Assembly (NCBI GenBank): GCA_965276765.1
Contig: OZ255627.1
Span: 4,712,001-4,776,000, forward strand
Reading direction: 5' to 3'
Source of the DNA: G965276765 sp965276765
GTDB taxonomy: Bacteria; Actinomycetota; Acidimicrobiia; Acidimicrobiales; Palsa-688
DNA length: 64,000 nucleotides
Part shown: positions 39,683 through 48,955 of the stretch, piece by piece
How the letters are laid out: every line of letters starts with the position of its first letter
Position numbering within the stretch: the stretch's first letter is position 1
Translations under genes and position numbers: made by a program
The notes under the pieces: model-generated
Database searches by the model: none
The model's input: only the letters and a program-made list of their open reading frames with translations
What the model was told of the DNA's origin: nothing

Positions 39683-40486
39683 TCAGCTTCCGAGGGCGAT
39701 GGCGGCGTCGGGCTCCAACACCCTGAAGGTAAAGCTCTCCTCCAGGTAGAGGGTCACATCGGAGCGGTCGTGGTCGAGGTAACCGATCGAAAGATCCTGA
39801 CCGCTGTCGATGACGAAGTCGCCGCCACGCTGGCTGATCAGCACCCCGCCGGCCGCTCCCGGCGCCCAGACGATGGGTCCGCCCACGATGCGGGCCAGGT
39901 GCTCGAGCAGCGGGTAACCCTCACGCTCGATCGTCTCCGACACGCCGAGCCAGGCCTCGTCCCCAAGGGCGAGACCGTACGGTCCGCCGACCCCATGGCC
40001 CCTGAGGCGCGCGACCGCCGATGCCACCGCTCCTGGATACCGGCTCCACTCGCCTTCGGCGGGGACGAGCGGGTGGGCCGACTCGGCGGTGATCCCGCCG
40101 ATCCCTCCGGCCGGGTAGCCGTGGAAGACCGTCACGTTCTCCGCCAGGGCGATCTGACGGGCGGCCGCGTCGAGGGGCCCGAGGTCCACCGCCGAGTTTC
40201 CGCGATCGGCATCGTCGAGCGCGGCCCGCTCCAGGGTGAAGGCGACTCGCAGCTCGACGAGGGGAAGCACCTTCCTTACCCTGGCCTCGACGCCCGGCGC
40301 CGGCGGTGCGGAGGCCGGATCGGTACCACCGAGTCGGCGGGAGGAGTGCTCCCAGCCGTGCGGGCCTTCGAAGTCCACGAGGCGCCGGGCGGCCAGGTAG
40401 GTGCGCAACCTCGACCCGGCCTCCTCGTCGATCTGCTCCCAGGCTGCGGTGCTGATCGGTGCTAGTTCTCGCTGGAGGTGATTCAT
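39683..40486 (-). CDS. Encapsulin nanocompartment shell protein (family 1)
   Basis: A 267-residue HK97-fold shell protein from ATG 40486. The N-terminus NHLQRELAPISTAAWEQIDE, then YLAARRLVDFEGPHGWEHSS, VELRVAFTLERAALDD, and the C-terminal VLISQRGGDFVIDSGQDLSI and LDHDRSDVTLYLEESFTF are typical of linocin/encapsulin proteins. The length matches the usual 265. The start codon overlaps the stop of the encapsulated-ferritin gene (ATGA), so shell and cargo are co-translated. The product forms a protein shell that holds iron-oxidising cargo. Confidence 0.95.
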   Translation of the reverse strand: MNHLQRELAPISTAAWEQIDEEAGSRLRTYLAARRLVDFEGPHGWEHSSRRLGGTDPASAPPAPGVEARVRKVLPLVELRVAFTLERAALDDADRGNSAVDLGPLDAAARQIALAENVTVFHGYPAGGIGGITAESAHPLVPAEGEWSRYPGAVASAVARLRGHGVGGPYGLALGDEAWLGVSETIEREGYPLLEHLARIVGGPIVWAPGAAGGVLISQRGGDFVIDSGQDLSIGYLDHDRSDVTLYLEESFTFRVLEPDAAIALGS

Positions 40487-40902
40487 TGGTCGATCCCCCT
40501 GAGGCTCCCGATGCCGAGGGAGCCGTCGGTCGCCGGGCTTGCGGCCGGCGCCGCCGGACCGCCGCCATCGGTGCTTGCGCCACTCCCGTCGCCACCGTTG
40601 ATGACGGCGTCCTCCACCTCGGTGATCGGAACGCTCGTGAAGAGGTAGGTCCGCAGGTTGTCGTCGAGCACCGAGTCGTTGCGGCGCAGCCACTCGATGG
40701 TCATGGCGGCATGCTCCTTCTCCTCGTCCCGGTTGTGGGCGAGGATCAACTTCAGAGAGGGGTCGATGGCGGCGTCGACGCGCTGGTCGTACCAGTCGAC
40801 GGCCTCGAGCTCCTCCTGGATCGACACGATGGCCCGATGCCGATCCATGGTGGCGGGACTGAGGAGCTCGGTGTCCTCGTGAAAACCTGCGCTCTGGGCC
40901 AA
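40483..40902 (-). CDS. Encapsulated ferritin-like cargo protein (EncFtn)
   Basis: A 139-residue protein. Residues 1-95 form the two-helix half-ferritin: IVSIQEELEAVDWYDQRVDA with the metal-ligand Glu residues and LILAHNRDEEKEHAAMTIEW with Glu-x-x-His. After an unstructured Gly/Ala/Ser-rich linker comes a C-terminal DGSLGIGSLRG, the encapsulin targeting peptide (SLGIGSL). It oxidises Fe(II) and is packaged into the shell encoded next. It is divergent from a DUF2630 gene across 86 bp. Confidence 0.94.
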   Translation of the reverse strand: MAQSAGFHEDTELLSPATMDRHRAIVSIQEELEAVDWYDQRVDAAIDPSLKLILAHNRDEEKEHAAMTIEWLRRNDSVLDDNLRTYLFTSVPITEVEDAVINGGDGSGASTDGGGPAAPAASPATDGSLGIGSLRGIDQ

Positions 40903-40988
40903 GATGAAACCTTTCTGTGCTCTCGCTCCGGCTGCCGTAGGGCTCTACCCTCGTGAGCAGCGCAGGACACACGGTGAAGGAGACCACT

Positions 40989-41231
40989 ATGGACGACGCT
41001 CAGATCGTGAAGAGGATCGATGCCCTCGTCGACGAGGAGCACCGTCTCGAGGCCAGCCATGAAGGCGAGGGGCTCTCCGAGGCCGACCGCGACCGGTTGA
41101 AGGACGTCGAGGTCCAACTCGACCAGTGCTGGGACCTCCTCAGGCAGCGGCGGGCCAGGCGAAACGCCGGCCAGGACCCCGATGACGCCGAGTCGCGCGC
41201 CCCCGGTGTCGTGGAGGGCTACCGCCAGTGA
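40989..41231 (+). CDS. DUF2630 small protein
   Basis: An 80-residue protein: DDAQIVKRIDALVDEEHRLE, then DRDRLKDVEVQLDQCWDLLR. This helical hairpin with Arg/Gln-rich tail is the actinobacterial DUF2630 family. ATG 40989 is chosen; the frame is open 36 nt further up but without family residues. The stop overlaps the next start (GTGA). Function unknown; the fold suggests a coiled-coil adaptor. Confidence 0.85.
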   Translation: MDDAQIVKRIDALVDEEHRLEASHEGEGLSEADRDRLKDVEVQLDQCWDLLRQRRARRNAGQDPDDAESRAPGVVEGYRQ

Positions 41232-42688
41232 GCCGAGCCGAGCAGGAGGTCGTCGCCGCCGCCCCGAAGCTGCTGCTGATCGATGGCACATGGCGCCCCG
41301 CCGCATCGGGGCGCACCGTTGCCGTCGAAGACCCTGCGACCGGTACCACCCTCACCGAGGTAGCCGACGGCGCCAGCGCGGACGCCCTCGATGCCTTGGC
41401 CGCCGCCGACGCCGCCCAGGCCGGCTGGGCCGCCACGGCGAGTCGCGAGCGCGGCGAGATCCTCCGCCGCTGCTTCGACGCCCTGATGAGCAACGTCGAC
41501 GACCTGGCCCTGCTCATGACCCTCGAGATGGGCAAGCCCCTGGCCGAGTCAAAGGGAGAGATCGCCTACGCCGCCGAGTTCTTCCGCTGGTTTTCCGAGG
41601 AAGCCGTCAGGATCAAGGGTGATTACCGGCCGGCACCCGCCGGGGGAAGCCGGATGATCACGGTGCGCCAGCCCGTCGGCCCCGTCTTGCTCATCACGCC
41701 GTGGAATTTCCCCATGGCCATGGCGACGCGCAAGATCGGCCCGGCCGTGGCGGCCGGCTGCACAATGGTGCTCAAGCCGGCCACCCTCACGCCGCTGTCC
41801 GCCCTGGCCCTCGGGCAGCTGATGATGGACGCCGGGCTTCCCGCTGGGGTACTCAACATCATCACCACGACCGACGCGTCGGGCACGACCGAGCCGCTCA
41901 TCGCCGACCCGAGGCTCCGCAAGATCTCCTTCACAGGCTCGACCGCCGTCGGCAAGCGGCTCATCGAGCTGTCGAGCCAGCAGGTGCTCAGGGTATCGAT
42001 GGAGCTGGGCGGTAACGCCCCGTTCGTCGTCTTCGACGACGCCGACCTCGACACCGCCGTCGAAGGAGCCATGCAGGCCAAGCTTCGAAACGGCGGAGAG
42101 GCGTGCACGGCGGCCAACCGCTTCTATGTGCAGCGCTCCGTCGCCGACGAGTTCGCCGCCCGGCTGGCCAACAGGATGGGCGCGCTCAACGTCGGCAGAG
42201 GCACCGAAGACGGTGTGGGTATCGGCCCGTTGATCGACGGCCGCCAGCGCGCCACCGTCGCCGAGCTCGTCGACGACGCCGTCGGGCACGGCGCCAAGGT
42301 CCTCACCGGCGGGCAGCCCCCCGAAGGTGCCGGCTACTTCTACCCGCCCACCGTCCTCGCGACCGTGCCCCCCGAAGCCAGGCTGCTACGCGAAGAGATC
42401 TTCGGACCCGTCGCCCCGATCATCGCCTTCGACGACGAAGCCGAAGCGGTCGCGGCCGCCAACGCCACCGAGTACGGCCTGGTGTCGTACGTCTTCACCC
42501 GCGACCTCGACCGGGCGGTGCGGATGGCGGAGGCTCTCGCCTCGGGGATGGTCGGGGTCAATCAGGGCGTGGTCTCCAACCCGGCCGCTCCCTTCGGCGG
42601 CATGAAGCAGTCCGGGTACGGGCGCGAGGGCGGCCACGAGGGCATCGACGAGTACCTGGAGACCAAGTACATCGCCATCAAGGCCTAG
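41228..42688 (+). CDS. gabD: NAD(P)-dependent succinate-semialdehyde dehydrogenase-type aldehyde dehydrogenase
   Basis: A 486-residue aldehyde dehydrogenase with GTG start overlapping the DUF2630 stop. Motifs: LLITPWNFPMAMATRKIGPA, KISFTGSTAVGKRL, catalytic Glu in SMELGGNAPFVVFDDAD, catalytic Cys in GGEACTAANRFYVQ and the C-terminal GVNQGVVSNPAAPFGGMKQSG with the terminal LETKYIAIK. This order is typical of GabD, which oxidises succinate semialdehyde to succinate. The coupling to DUF2630 is unusual but seems deliberate. Exact substrate remains to be shown. Confidence 0.88.
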   Translation: MSRAEQEVVAAAPKLLLIDGTWRPAASGRTVAVEDPATGTTLTEVADGASADALDALAAADAAQAGWAATASRERGEILRRCFDALMSNVDDLALLMTLEMGKPLAESKGEIAYAAEFFRWFSEEAVRIKGDYRPAPAGGSRMITVRQPVGPVLLITPWNFPMAMATRKIGPAVAAGCTMVLKPATLTPLSALALGQLMMDAGLPAGVLNIITTTDASGTTEPLIADPRLRKISFTGSTAVGKRLIELSSQQVLRVSMELGGNAPFVVFDDADLDTAVEGAMQAKLRNGGEACTAANRFYVQRSVADEFAARLANRMGALNVGRGTEDGVGIGPLIDGRQRATVAELVDDAVGHGAKVLTGGQPPEGAGYFYPPTVLATVPPEARLLREEIFGPVAPIIAFDDEAEAVAAANATEYGLVSYVFTRDLDRAVRMAEALASGMVGVNQGVVSNPAAPFGGMKQSGYGREGGHEGIDEYLETKYIAIKA

Positions 42689-42694
42689 GTCCCC

Positions 42695-45040
42695 TCAACG
42701 AGGCCGGCGCCACGGCTCCCGGTGGAGGGGCTGGCGGGGGGCAGGACGCAACGTCACGGGGGGAAGGGACATCGAACGCTCCTCGCCGGTGCCGAGCTTC
42801 ACCTCGGTGTCGTAGTGGCGGAAGCTGACGCTCGTCCCGTCGACCCACTTGTAGAGGGCATGGCCCTCGGTGATGCTGAGCGACAGTCGGCCGCCGTGCC
42901 AGCAGATGGTGAACGCCAGCCGGGTCGTGCCCGGGGGGAGCTGCGGCCGGAAGGAAAGCTCGCCGCCGTGATCTCGCATACCCCCGAATCCGTTGACGGC
43001 GGCGATCCACGCCCCGGCGAGGGCGGCGATGTGCACGCCGTCGCTGGTGTTGTGCTCGAGGTCGACGAGGTCCATGAGGGCGGCCTCGCCCCAGTAGTCG
43101 TAGGCCAGGCCCAGGTGGCCGACCTCGGCCGCAACGACGGCCTGGATGGCGGCGGACAAGGACGAGTCGCGGACGGTCAGGGGCTCGTAGTAGTCGAAGT
43201 CGGCCGCCTTCTGGGCCGGATCGAACTCGTCACCGCACATGAACAAGGCCATGGTCAGGTCGGCCTGCTTGACGACCTGGCGCCGGTACAGGTCGAAGTA
43301 GGGGTAGTGGAGCAGCAGCGGGTAGTGGGCTTCTGGCGTGGCGGCAAAGTCCCACGTCTCGAGGTCGGTGTAGCCGTCGGACTGGGGGTGGACGCCACGA
43401 CCCTCGTCCCACGGGACCCGCATCCGCTCGGCCGCCCTGCGCCACCGGTCCACCTCGGTCTCGGCCACGTCGCCGGCATCCTCGCGGTGCCGGTCGACTG
43501 TGTCGGCCGCCGCCAGCAGGTTCCGCTTGGCCATGAGATTGGTGTACACGTTGTTGTTGACGATGGCGCTGTACTCGTCGGGCCCGGTGACGCCGTCGAT
43601 GCGAAACTCCCCGGTGTCATTGTCGAACCACCCGAGCGACAGCCACAGCCGGGCGGTGCTGACGAGCAGCTCGAGACCTGTGGTCCGCTCGAACTCCTCG
43701 TCCCCCGTGGCCTGCACGTAGCGTCGCGCCGCGTCGGCCACGTCGGCGCCGATGTGAAACGCCGCCGTGCCCGCCGGCCAGTACGCCGAGCACTCGTGGC
43801 CGGCAATCGTGCGCCACGGAAAGGCGGCGCCAGCGAGACCGAGCAGCTGGGCGCGTTCGCGCGCCGCAGGGAGGATCGACTGCCGCCAGCGCAGGGCGTC
43901 GGCGGCGGCCCGAGGGTCGGTGTAGGTGAGCACGGGCAGCACGAAGGTCTCCGTGTCCCAAAAGGCGTGCCCGTCGTAGCCGGGACCGGTCAGACCCTTG
44001 GCCGGGATGGCCCGGTTCTCGGCCCTGGTACCGGCCTGGAGGATGTGGAACAGCGCGAAGCGCACGGCCTGCTGGATCTCGGGGTCGCCGTCGACCTGCA
44101 CGTCGGCCCTCGTCCAGAACTCGTCGAGGTACCGACGCTGCTCCGCCAGCAGCCCCCGCCAGCCGGTGAACCGAGCCGCCGCAGCGGCGGCGCCGACCTG
44201 ATCGCGAAGCGCGGGCCGCGACCGTGTTCCCGACCAGCCGTAGGAGACGATCTTGTTGATGCGGAGTCTCTGGCCGGCATCGAGGGCGGCGATGAAGGTG
44301 GTGCGCCCGACGTCGTCGAACGCGTCGGAGCTGACCTGCGTGTCGTCGGGACCCTCCCACACGTGCTCCATGTGGGCCGCCAGGCGCAGCTGGCTCTGCC
44401 GCGTCTCGTGGGCCATGTAGACCCCTTCCCTGCGGGCCTCCGCCTCGAGGGGGACCAGCGGTCGTTCGAGAGCGGCGGCCACACGGGGATCACCGGTCGT
44501 CACCGGCACCTCCTCGTTGGCGACGAGCTCGGACTGCACGACGACGCGCCCCGGGCCGTCCACCATCTCGACGACGTACTCCAGCGCGATCACGGCCCGC
44601 TGCACGAACGACACCAGACGCGTCGAGCGAACCCTGACCGTCCGACCGCCGGGCGACCGCCAGGTCACGTCCCGCCTGAGGGTCCCGGCCCGCAGGTCGA
44701 GGACCCGCTGGTGGTGCAGCACGGTGCCGTAGCGCACATCGAGGGGCTCGTCGTCGACGAGCAGGCGCATGATCTTGCCGTTGGTGATGTCCACGACCGT
44801 CTGGCCGGCCTCCGGGTAGCCGTACCCGGCCTCGGCGTACGGCAGCGGCCGGGCCTCGAACAGCCCGTTCAGGTACGTGCCGGGCAGGCCGAAAGGCTCG
44901 CCCTCGTCGAAGTTGCCCCGCAGGCCGATATGGCCGTTACCGAGGGCGAAGACCGACTCCCTCTGGGCCAACCGGTCGAGGTCAAGGCCCCGCTCGCGTA
45001 CCACCCATGGTTCGGCACCGATGGTCCCGGCTTCGCTCAT
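42695..45040 (-). CDS. Glycoside hydrolase family 65 protein (kojibiose/maltose/trehalose phosphorylase type)
   Basis: A 781-residue GH65 enzyme: N-terminal beta-sandwich (ESVFALGNGHIGLRGNFDEG), (alpha/alpha)6 barrel with KGLTGPGYDGHAFWDTETF, catalytic-acid motif GVTGPDEYSAIVNNNVYTNL (Glu) and the phosphate-loop region YRRQVVKQADL and HNTSDGVHIAALAGAW. Members phosphorolyse alpha-linked glucose disaccharides to beta-glucose 1-phosphate. The downstream-coupled partner is a beta-phosphoglucomutase-like HAD protein, which would convert that product to glucose 6-phosphate. Linkage specificity cannot be read by eye. Confidence 0.92.
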   Translation of the reverse strand: MSEAGTIGAEPWVVRERGLDLDRLAQRESVFALGNGHIGLRGNFDEGEPFGLPGTYLNGLFEARPLPYAEAGYGYPEAGQTVVDITNGKIMRLLVDDEPLDVRYGTVLHHQRVLDLRAGTLRRDVTWRSPGGRTVRVRSTRLVSFVQRAVIALEYVVEMVDGPGRVVVQSELVANEEVPVTTGDPRVAAALERPLVPLEAEARREGVYMAHETRQSQLRLAAHMEHVWEGPDDTQVSSDAFDDVGRTTFIAALDAGQRLRINKIVSYGWSGTRSRPALRDQVGAAAAAARFTGWRGLLAEQRRYLDEFWTRADVQVDGDPEIQQAVRFALFHILQAGTRAENRAIPAKGLTGPGYDGHAFWDTETFVLPVLTYTDPRAAADALRWRQSILPAARERAQLLGLAGAAFPWRTIAGHECSAYWPAGTAAFHIGADVADAARRYVQATGDEEFERTTGLELLVSTARLWLSLGWFDNDTGEFRIDGVTGPDEYSAIVNNNVYTNLMAKRNLLAAADTVDRHREDAGDVAETEVDRWRRAAERMRVPWDEGRGVHPQSDGYTDLETWDFAATPEAHYPLLLHYPYFDLYRRQVVKQADLTMALFMCGDEFDPAQKAADFDYYEPLTVRDSSLSAAIQAVVAAEVGHLGLAYDYWGEAALMDLVDLEHNTSDGVHIAALAGAWIAAVNGFGGMRDHGGELSFRPQLPPGTTRLAFTICWHGGRLSLSITEGHALYKWVDGTSVSFRHYDTEVKLGTGEERSMSLPPVTLRPAPRQPLHREPWRRPR

Positions 45041-45780
45041 CCATCCCCCAGCAGCTCGTCGAGGTCCTTGACCACACGGGTAGCCCCGTGGTCGGCGAGT
45101 GCGGGACCGTGCCCCACGCGGTCGACGCCGATGACGGCGCCGAACTTACCCGACCGCCCGGCCTCGACTCCGGCTAGGGCGTCCTCGAACACCGCCGCCT
45201 CGGCGGGCGCGACTCCCAGCAGCTCGGCGGAGAGCAAAAAGGTATCGGGAGCGGGTTTGCCTTTCAGTTTGCGCTCCGCCGCGACGACACCGTCGACGCG
45301 CACCTCGACGAAGTTGGAGAGACCGGTCACGCGCAACACGTCGGCGGTGTTGGCGCTCGATGACACGACCGCCCGGCGCAGGCCGGCGTGCTCGGCCGCC
45401 TCCAGGTAGCGGCGCGACCCGTCGAAGACCTTGACGCCGTCGCGGTGGATGCGCTCGAGGAGCAGCTGGTTCTTGCGGTTGCCGAGGCCGTAAACCGTCT
45501 CCTTCGCCGGCGGGTCGTCCGGATCGCCATCGGGCAGGTGGATGTGCCTCGACTCGAGAAAGGACCGAACGCCGTCCGCTCGGGCCTTGCCGTCGACGTA
45601 GGGGCCGTAGTCGTCGGCGATGTCAAAGGGTGCCTGGTGCTCGCCACTGCTATCCGATCGCCGCCCGAGGTAGTCGTCGAACATCTCCTTCCACGCCGCG
45701 GCGTGCACCGCCGCCGTGTCGGTGAGCACACCGTCCAGATCGAAGAGGCAGGCCGTCACACCGTCGGGAAGTCCAAGCAC
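45037..45780 (-). CDS. HAD hydrolase, beta-phosphoglucomutase type
   Basis: A 247-residue HAD-superfamily protein: motif I CLFDLDGVLTDTAAVHAAAW (Asp-x-Asp-Gly), motif II region VVSSSANTADVLRVTG, and VFEDALAGVEAGRSG for motifs III-IV. The cap domain is of the beta-PGM size (about 80 residues, with VYGLGNRKNQLLLERI). It interconverts beta-glucose 1- and 6-phosphates. Its stop overlaps the start of the GH65 gene (ATGA), confirming a two-gene unit. Confidence 0.9.
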   Translation of the reverse strand: MLGLPDGVTACLFDLDGVLTDTAAVHAAAWKEMFDDYLGRRSDSSGEHQAPFDIADDYGPYVDGKARADGVRSFLESRHIHLPDGDPDDPPAKETVYGLGNRKNQLLLERIHRDGVKVFDGSRRYLEAAEHAGLRRAVVSSSANTADVLRVTGLSNFVEVRVDGVVAAERKLKGKPAPDTFLLSAELLGVAPAEAAVFEDALAGVEAGRSGKFGAVIGVDRVGHGPALADHGATRVVKDLDELLGDG

Positions 45781-45861
45781 GCCCGTCTCCTACCCTCGCC
45801 GACGTTCCGATCACGCCGTCGTCACCGAACTTCGGCGCCGACCACCTGCCAGGATGTCACC

Positions 45862-47316
45862 ATGGGCCAACCGCCCGGCACCGACCCCCGCGGCACCGAC
45901 TCCTCCGGCACCGACGCGGCGGCGGCCACCACCGCCGCCGCAACCACCACCACTGCCGTGGCCACCGCCGCTGCCACCGAGCGGAACCTCAAGGCGTGGT
46001 ACCTCTACAACTGGGCCAACCACGGCTGGGCGACACCCGTGGCGGCCGTCCTCGTCGGGCCGTGGATGCTCGCCCTCGCCGACAGCGCCGTCGGGGACCA
46101 TGGCACCCTCATCGCCATCGGAGCGCTGAAGCTCAAGGCCGACGCCTTCCCTTCGGCCATGATCACGGTGGCAGCTCTGGTCCAACTGGGCGCGCTCCCC
46201 TTCTTCGGCGCCGCCGCCGACGCCAGGGCGGCCAAGCGAAGGTGGCTGATCCTGGCGTGCGTGTCCGGATCGATCGTGTGCTGCCTCCTCGCGTTCACGG
46301 GAGGAAGCGAGTGGTTGCTCGTCGGCCTCCTGTTCATCGCCGGGAGCACCATCGAGGGCATCTCCGACCTCACGTGGAACGGCATGCTTCCCGAGCTGGC
46401 CGGACCGACCGAGCGCGATGCCGTCTCCAGTCGGGCCACGGCCGTCGGCTACCTCGGCGCCGGCATCCTGCTCATCGTCGAACTGCTCATCGTCGACCTC
46501 CACGCCTCGATCGGCGTCGGCAAGGCCCCGGCCGTCCGCATCTGCTTCGCGGTGGCCGGCCTGTGGTGGGCCGGCTTCGGCTGGCGGGCGCTCGCCCGCC
46601 TCGAGCCCGCCACCCGGCTGCGCCCCGCCGGCGCCCCGGACGGCGCAGCCGGTGGCAGGACCGGTGGGCCTGCGACCTTGCGGTCCAACCTCGCCACCAT
46701 GCGCACGATGCCTCACGCCAGGCGCTACGTCATCTCCTACCTGCTCTTCGCCGACGCGACATCCGCCGTCATCTCGCTGGCCTCGATCTTCCTCACCCAC
46801 CAGCTGTTCGACGACAACACGACGCAAGCGACACCGTTTCTCTTCGAGCTGATCCTGCTGATCCAGTTCATCGCCCTGCTCGGCGCCCTCGCCCTCGGCC
46901 GATTGGCCGTGCGCTTCGGGGCGAAACGGGCGCTCGTCGTCGGATTGCTGATCTGGAGCGCGGTGATCGTCTTTGCCTACGCCTTCCTCCAGACCCGCCT
47001 CGATGCGGTCATCGCCGGTGTCGGGATCGGTGTGGCGCTCGGTGGAACGAGCGCCCTGGCCCGGTCGCTCTTCTCGCAGATGATCCCCGTCGGCTCCGAG
47101 GCCACATGGTTTGGCATCTACGAGGTCTGCAGCCAGGGCACGGCGTGGATCGCACCCCTTCTCTTCACCGTGGTCGTCGACGTCACGGGCTCGTTCCGGC
47201 AGGCCATCCTCTCGCTCATCGTCCTGTTCGTGGCCGGATTGGCCGTGCTCGCCTTCGTGGATCCGACCGAAGCGGCACGCGAGGCAAGCGAGGCCACCGT
47301 CACATCGACTCGGTGA
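45862..47316 (+). CDS. UMF1-type MFS transporter (Atg22-like)
   Basis: A 484-residue membrane protein with about 12 helices. After a Thr/Ala-rich N-terminal tail comes WYLYNWANHGWATPV, the UMF1 family opening, and later EGISDLTWNGMLPELAGP, MPHARRYVISYLLFADATSA and SQMIPVGSEATWFGIYEVCS. ATG 45862 is chosen because the frame upstream lies antisense to the HAD gene. Substrate unknown; its position beside the GH65/HAD pair hints at a sugar, but it is divergent. Its 3' end overlaps the convergent DHA2 transporter by 17 nt. Confidence 0.88.
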   Translation: MGQPPGTDPRGTDSSGTDAAAATTAAATTTTAVATAAATERNLKAWYLYNWANHGWATPVAAVLVGPWMLALADSAVGDHGTLIAIGALKLKADAFPSAMITVAALVQLGALPFFGAAADARAAKRRWLILACVSGSIVCCLLAFTGGSEWLLVGLLFIAGSTIEGISDLTWNGMLPELAGPTERDAVSSRATAVGYLGAGILLIVELLIVDLHASIGVGKAPAVRICFAVAGLWWAGFGWRALARLEPATRLRPAGAPDGAAGGRTGGPATLRSNLATMRTMPHARRYVISYLLFADATSAVISLASIFLTHQLFDDNTTQATPFLFELILLIQFIALLGALALGRLAVRFGAKRALVVGLLIWSAVIVFAYAFLQTRLDAVIAGVGIGVALGGTSALARSLFSQMIPVGSEATWFGIYEVCSQGTAWIAPLLFTVVVDVTGSFRQAILSLIVLFVAGLAVLAFVDPTEAAREASEATVTSTR

Positions 47317-48955
47317 GCGGCGACTGCGGGCTCACGGGGGCCGCAACCGAGTCCTGGACGACGCCGGCGCCGGCGATGGCGTCGGCGCCGGGGCTGGCGG
47401 CGCCATCGCTGCCGGCACCCCCGACCTCCTCACCGGCCCGGCGCAGGCGCACCTCGGGGAGCAGCCAGCTCAGGAGGAAGGCCACGAACCCGATGGGTAC
47501 GGCCACGAGGAACACCGTGTCGAGGCTCGAAGCGAAGGCGAGCTGGTAGCCGTGTCGTATGGCCTCGGGGAGCTTGGCGAGGATGGCAGGACTGACGCTC
47601 GTGGAGCTGAGCGTCGATGGCAGCTTGACCCCGGAGAGATACAGGTGCAGCTTGCCGGTGATGACGTTGGCGAAGATGGCCCCGAAGATGGCGGTCCCGA
47701 ACGATCCGCCCATCGAGCGGAAGAAGGTCGCTCCCGATGTGGCCACCCCCAACTCCGAGCGGGGAACGGCATTTTGTACGGCCAGCACGAGGACCTGCAT
47801 CACGGCGCCGAGGCCGGCACCGAGGACGACCATGTACAGCGAGAACACGACCTGGCTGGTGGAGACGGTCACCAGGTGCAGGAGGAACAGCCCGATGGTC
47901 GTAACGGCGCAGCCGGCGACTGGGAACACCTTGTAGCGGCCCCACCTGCTGATGATCTGGCCCGACCCGATGGATGTCACGAGCAGCCCTGCCATCAACG
48001 GCAGGATCTGCAGGCCCGACTCGGTCGGGCTCACACCCCTGACGTCTTGGAGGAACAGGGGCAGGAACACGATGGCGCCGAACATGGCGAAGCCGATCAC
48101 GAACCCGACGGCGCTGCTCGCTGCGAAGGTCTTGTTGCGGAACAGGTGCAGCGGGAGAAGCGGCTCGGCCGCCCGCCGCTCGACGAGGATGAAGGCGACG
48201 AGCAGCACCACACCGAGCACGCCCATGACCTTGATCGCCGTGGAGCCCCAGGGGTAGGTCGTGCCGCCGGTCGACGTCAGGAGGACGAGAGAGGTCGCCG
48301 CTCCGGCGAGGAGCACCGTGCCGAGGTAGTCGATCACGTGATGGACGCGGGTGGCCACGCCCGGCAGGACCGCCGCAGTGACGATGAGCGCAAGCACGCC
48401 AAAGGGAATGTTGACGTAGAAGACCCACCGCCACGAGAGATGCTCGGTGAACAGCCCGCCGGCGAGGGGGCCGATCACCGTCGTGACGCCGAACACGGCA
48501 CCGAAGAGCCCCTGGTAGCGGCCGCGGTCGCGCGGCGGGACGACATCACCGATGATGGCCTGAGCCCCCACGATCAGCCCGCCGGCACCGAGGCCCTGCA
48601 CGGCCCGGAAGGCGATCAGCTCGATCATCGACTGCGAGATTCCCGAGAGGGCGGAGCCGATCAGGAAGATGACGATGGCGGCCTGGAAGAACTGCTTCCT
48701 GCCGTAGAGGTCCCCGAGCTTGCCCCAGAGTGGTGTGGATGCGGTCGATGCCAGCAGGTAGGCCGTCACGACCCAGGACAGATGGGACGCCCCGTTCAGG
48801 TCGGCGACGATCGTCGGCAGGGCGGTGGAGACGATGGTCTGGTCGAGGGCCGCGAGGAACATGCCCGTCATGAGGGCTCCGACGATGAGCAGGATGCGGC
48901 GGCGGTCCGCCGTCAGGTCGGACGCAACCTTGGCGGTCGGCTGCGGGGTGGTCAT
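47300..48955 (-). CDS. DHA2-family (EmrB/QacA-type) 14-helix drug-efflux MFS transporter
   Basis: A 551-residue protein. ILLIVGALMTGMFLAALDQT (helix 1 with the Asp), IVSTALPTIVADLNGASHLS, WVVTAYLLASTASTPLWGKL and RGRYQGLFGAVFGVTTVIGP are the diagnostic DHA2 motifs. Twelve to fourteen hydrophobic segments; the C-terminal tail is Gly/Ala-rich and cytoplasmic. It is translated from a start that overlaps the MarR stop (ATGA), so it is the target of MarR-type derepression by toxic compounds. Confidence 0.93.
   Translation of the reverse strand: MTTPQPTAKVASDLTADRRRILLIVGALMTGMFLAALDQTIVSTALPTIVADLNGASHLSWVVTAYLLASTASTPLWGKLGDLYGRKQFFQAAIVIFLIGSALSGISQSMIELIAFRAVQGLGAGGLIVGAQAIIGDVVPPRDRGRYQGLFGAVFGVTTVIGPLAGGLFTEHLSWRWVFYVNIPFGVLALIVTAAVLPGVATRVHHVIDYLGTVLLAGAATSLVLLTSTGGTTYPWGSTAIKVMGVLGVVLLVAFILVERRAAEPLLPLHLFRNKTFAASSAVGFVIGFAMFGAIVFLPLFLQDVRGVSPTESGLQILPLMAGLLVTSIGSGQIISRWGRYKVFPVAGCAVTTIGLFLLHLVTVSTSQVVFSLYMVVLGAGLGAVMQVLVLAVQNAVPRSELGVATSGATFFRSMGGSFGTAIFGAIFANVITGKLHLYLSGVKLPSTLSSTSVSPAILAKLPEAIRHGYQLAFASSLDTVFLVAVPIGFVAFLLSWLLPEVRLRRAGEEVGGAGSDGAASPGADAIAGAGVVQDSVAAPVSPQSPLTESM

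Noticed and set aside
39683..40987. A 434-codon extended frame for the encapsulin
   Set aside because: The upstream 167 codons are an out-of-frame reading of the ferritin gene; the family start is ATG 40486.
42722..45409. An 895-codon plus-strand frame
   Set aside because: Antisense to the GH65 and HAD genes, whose motifs are unmistakable.
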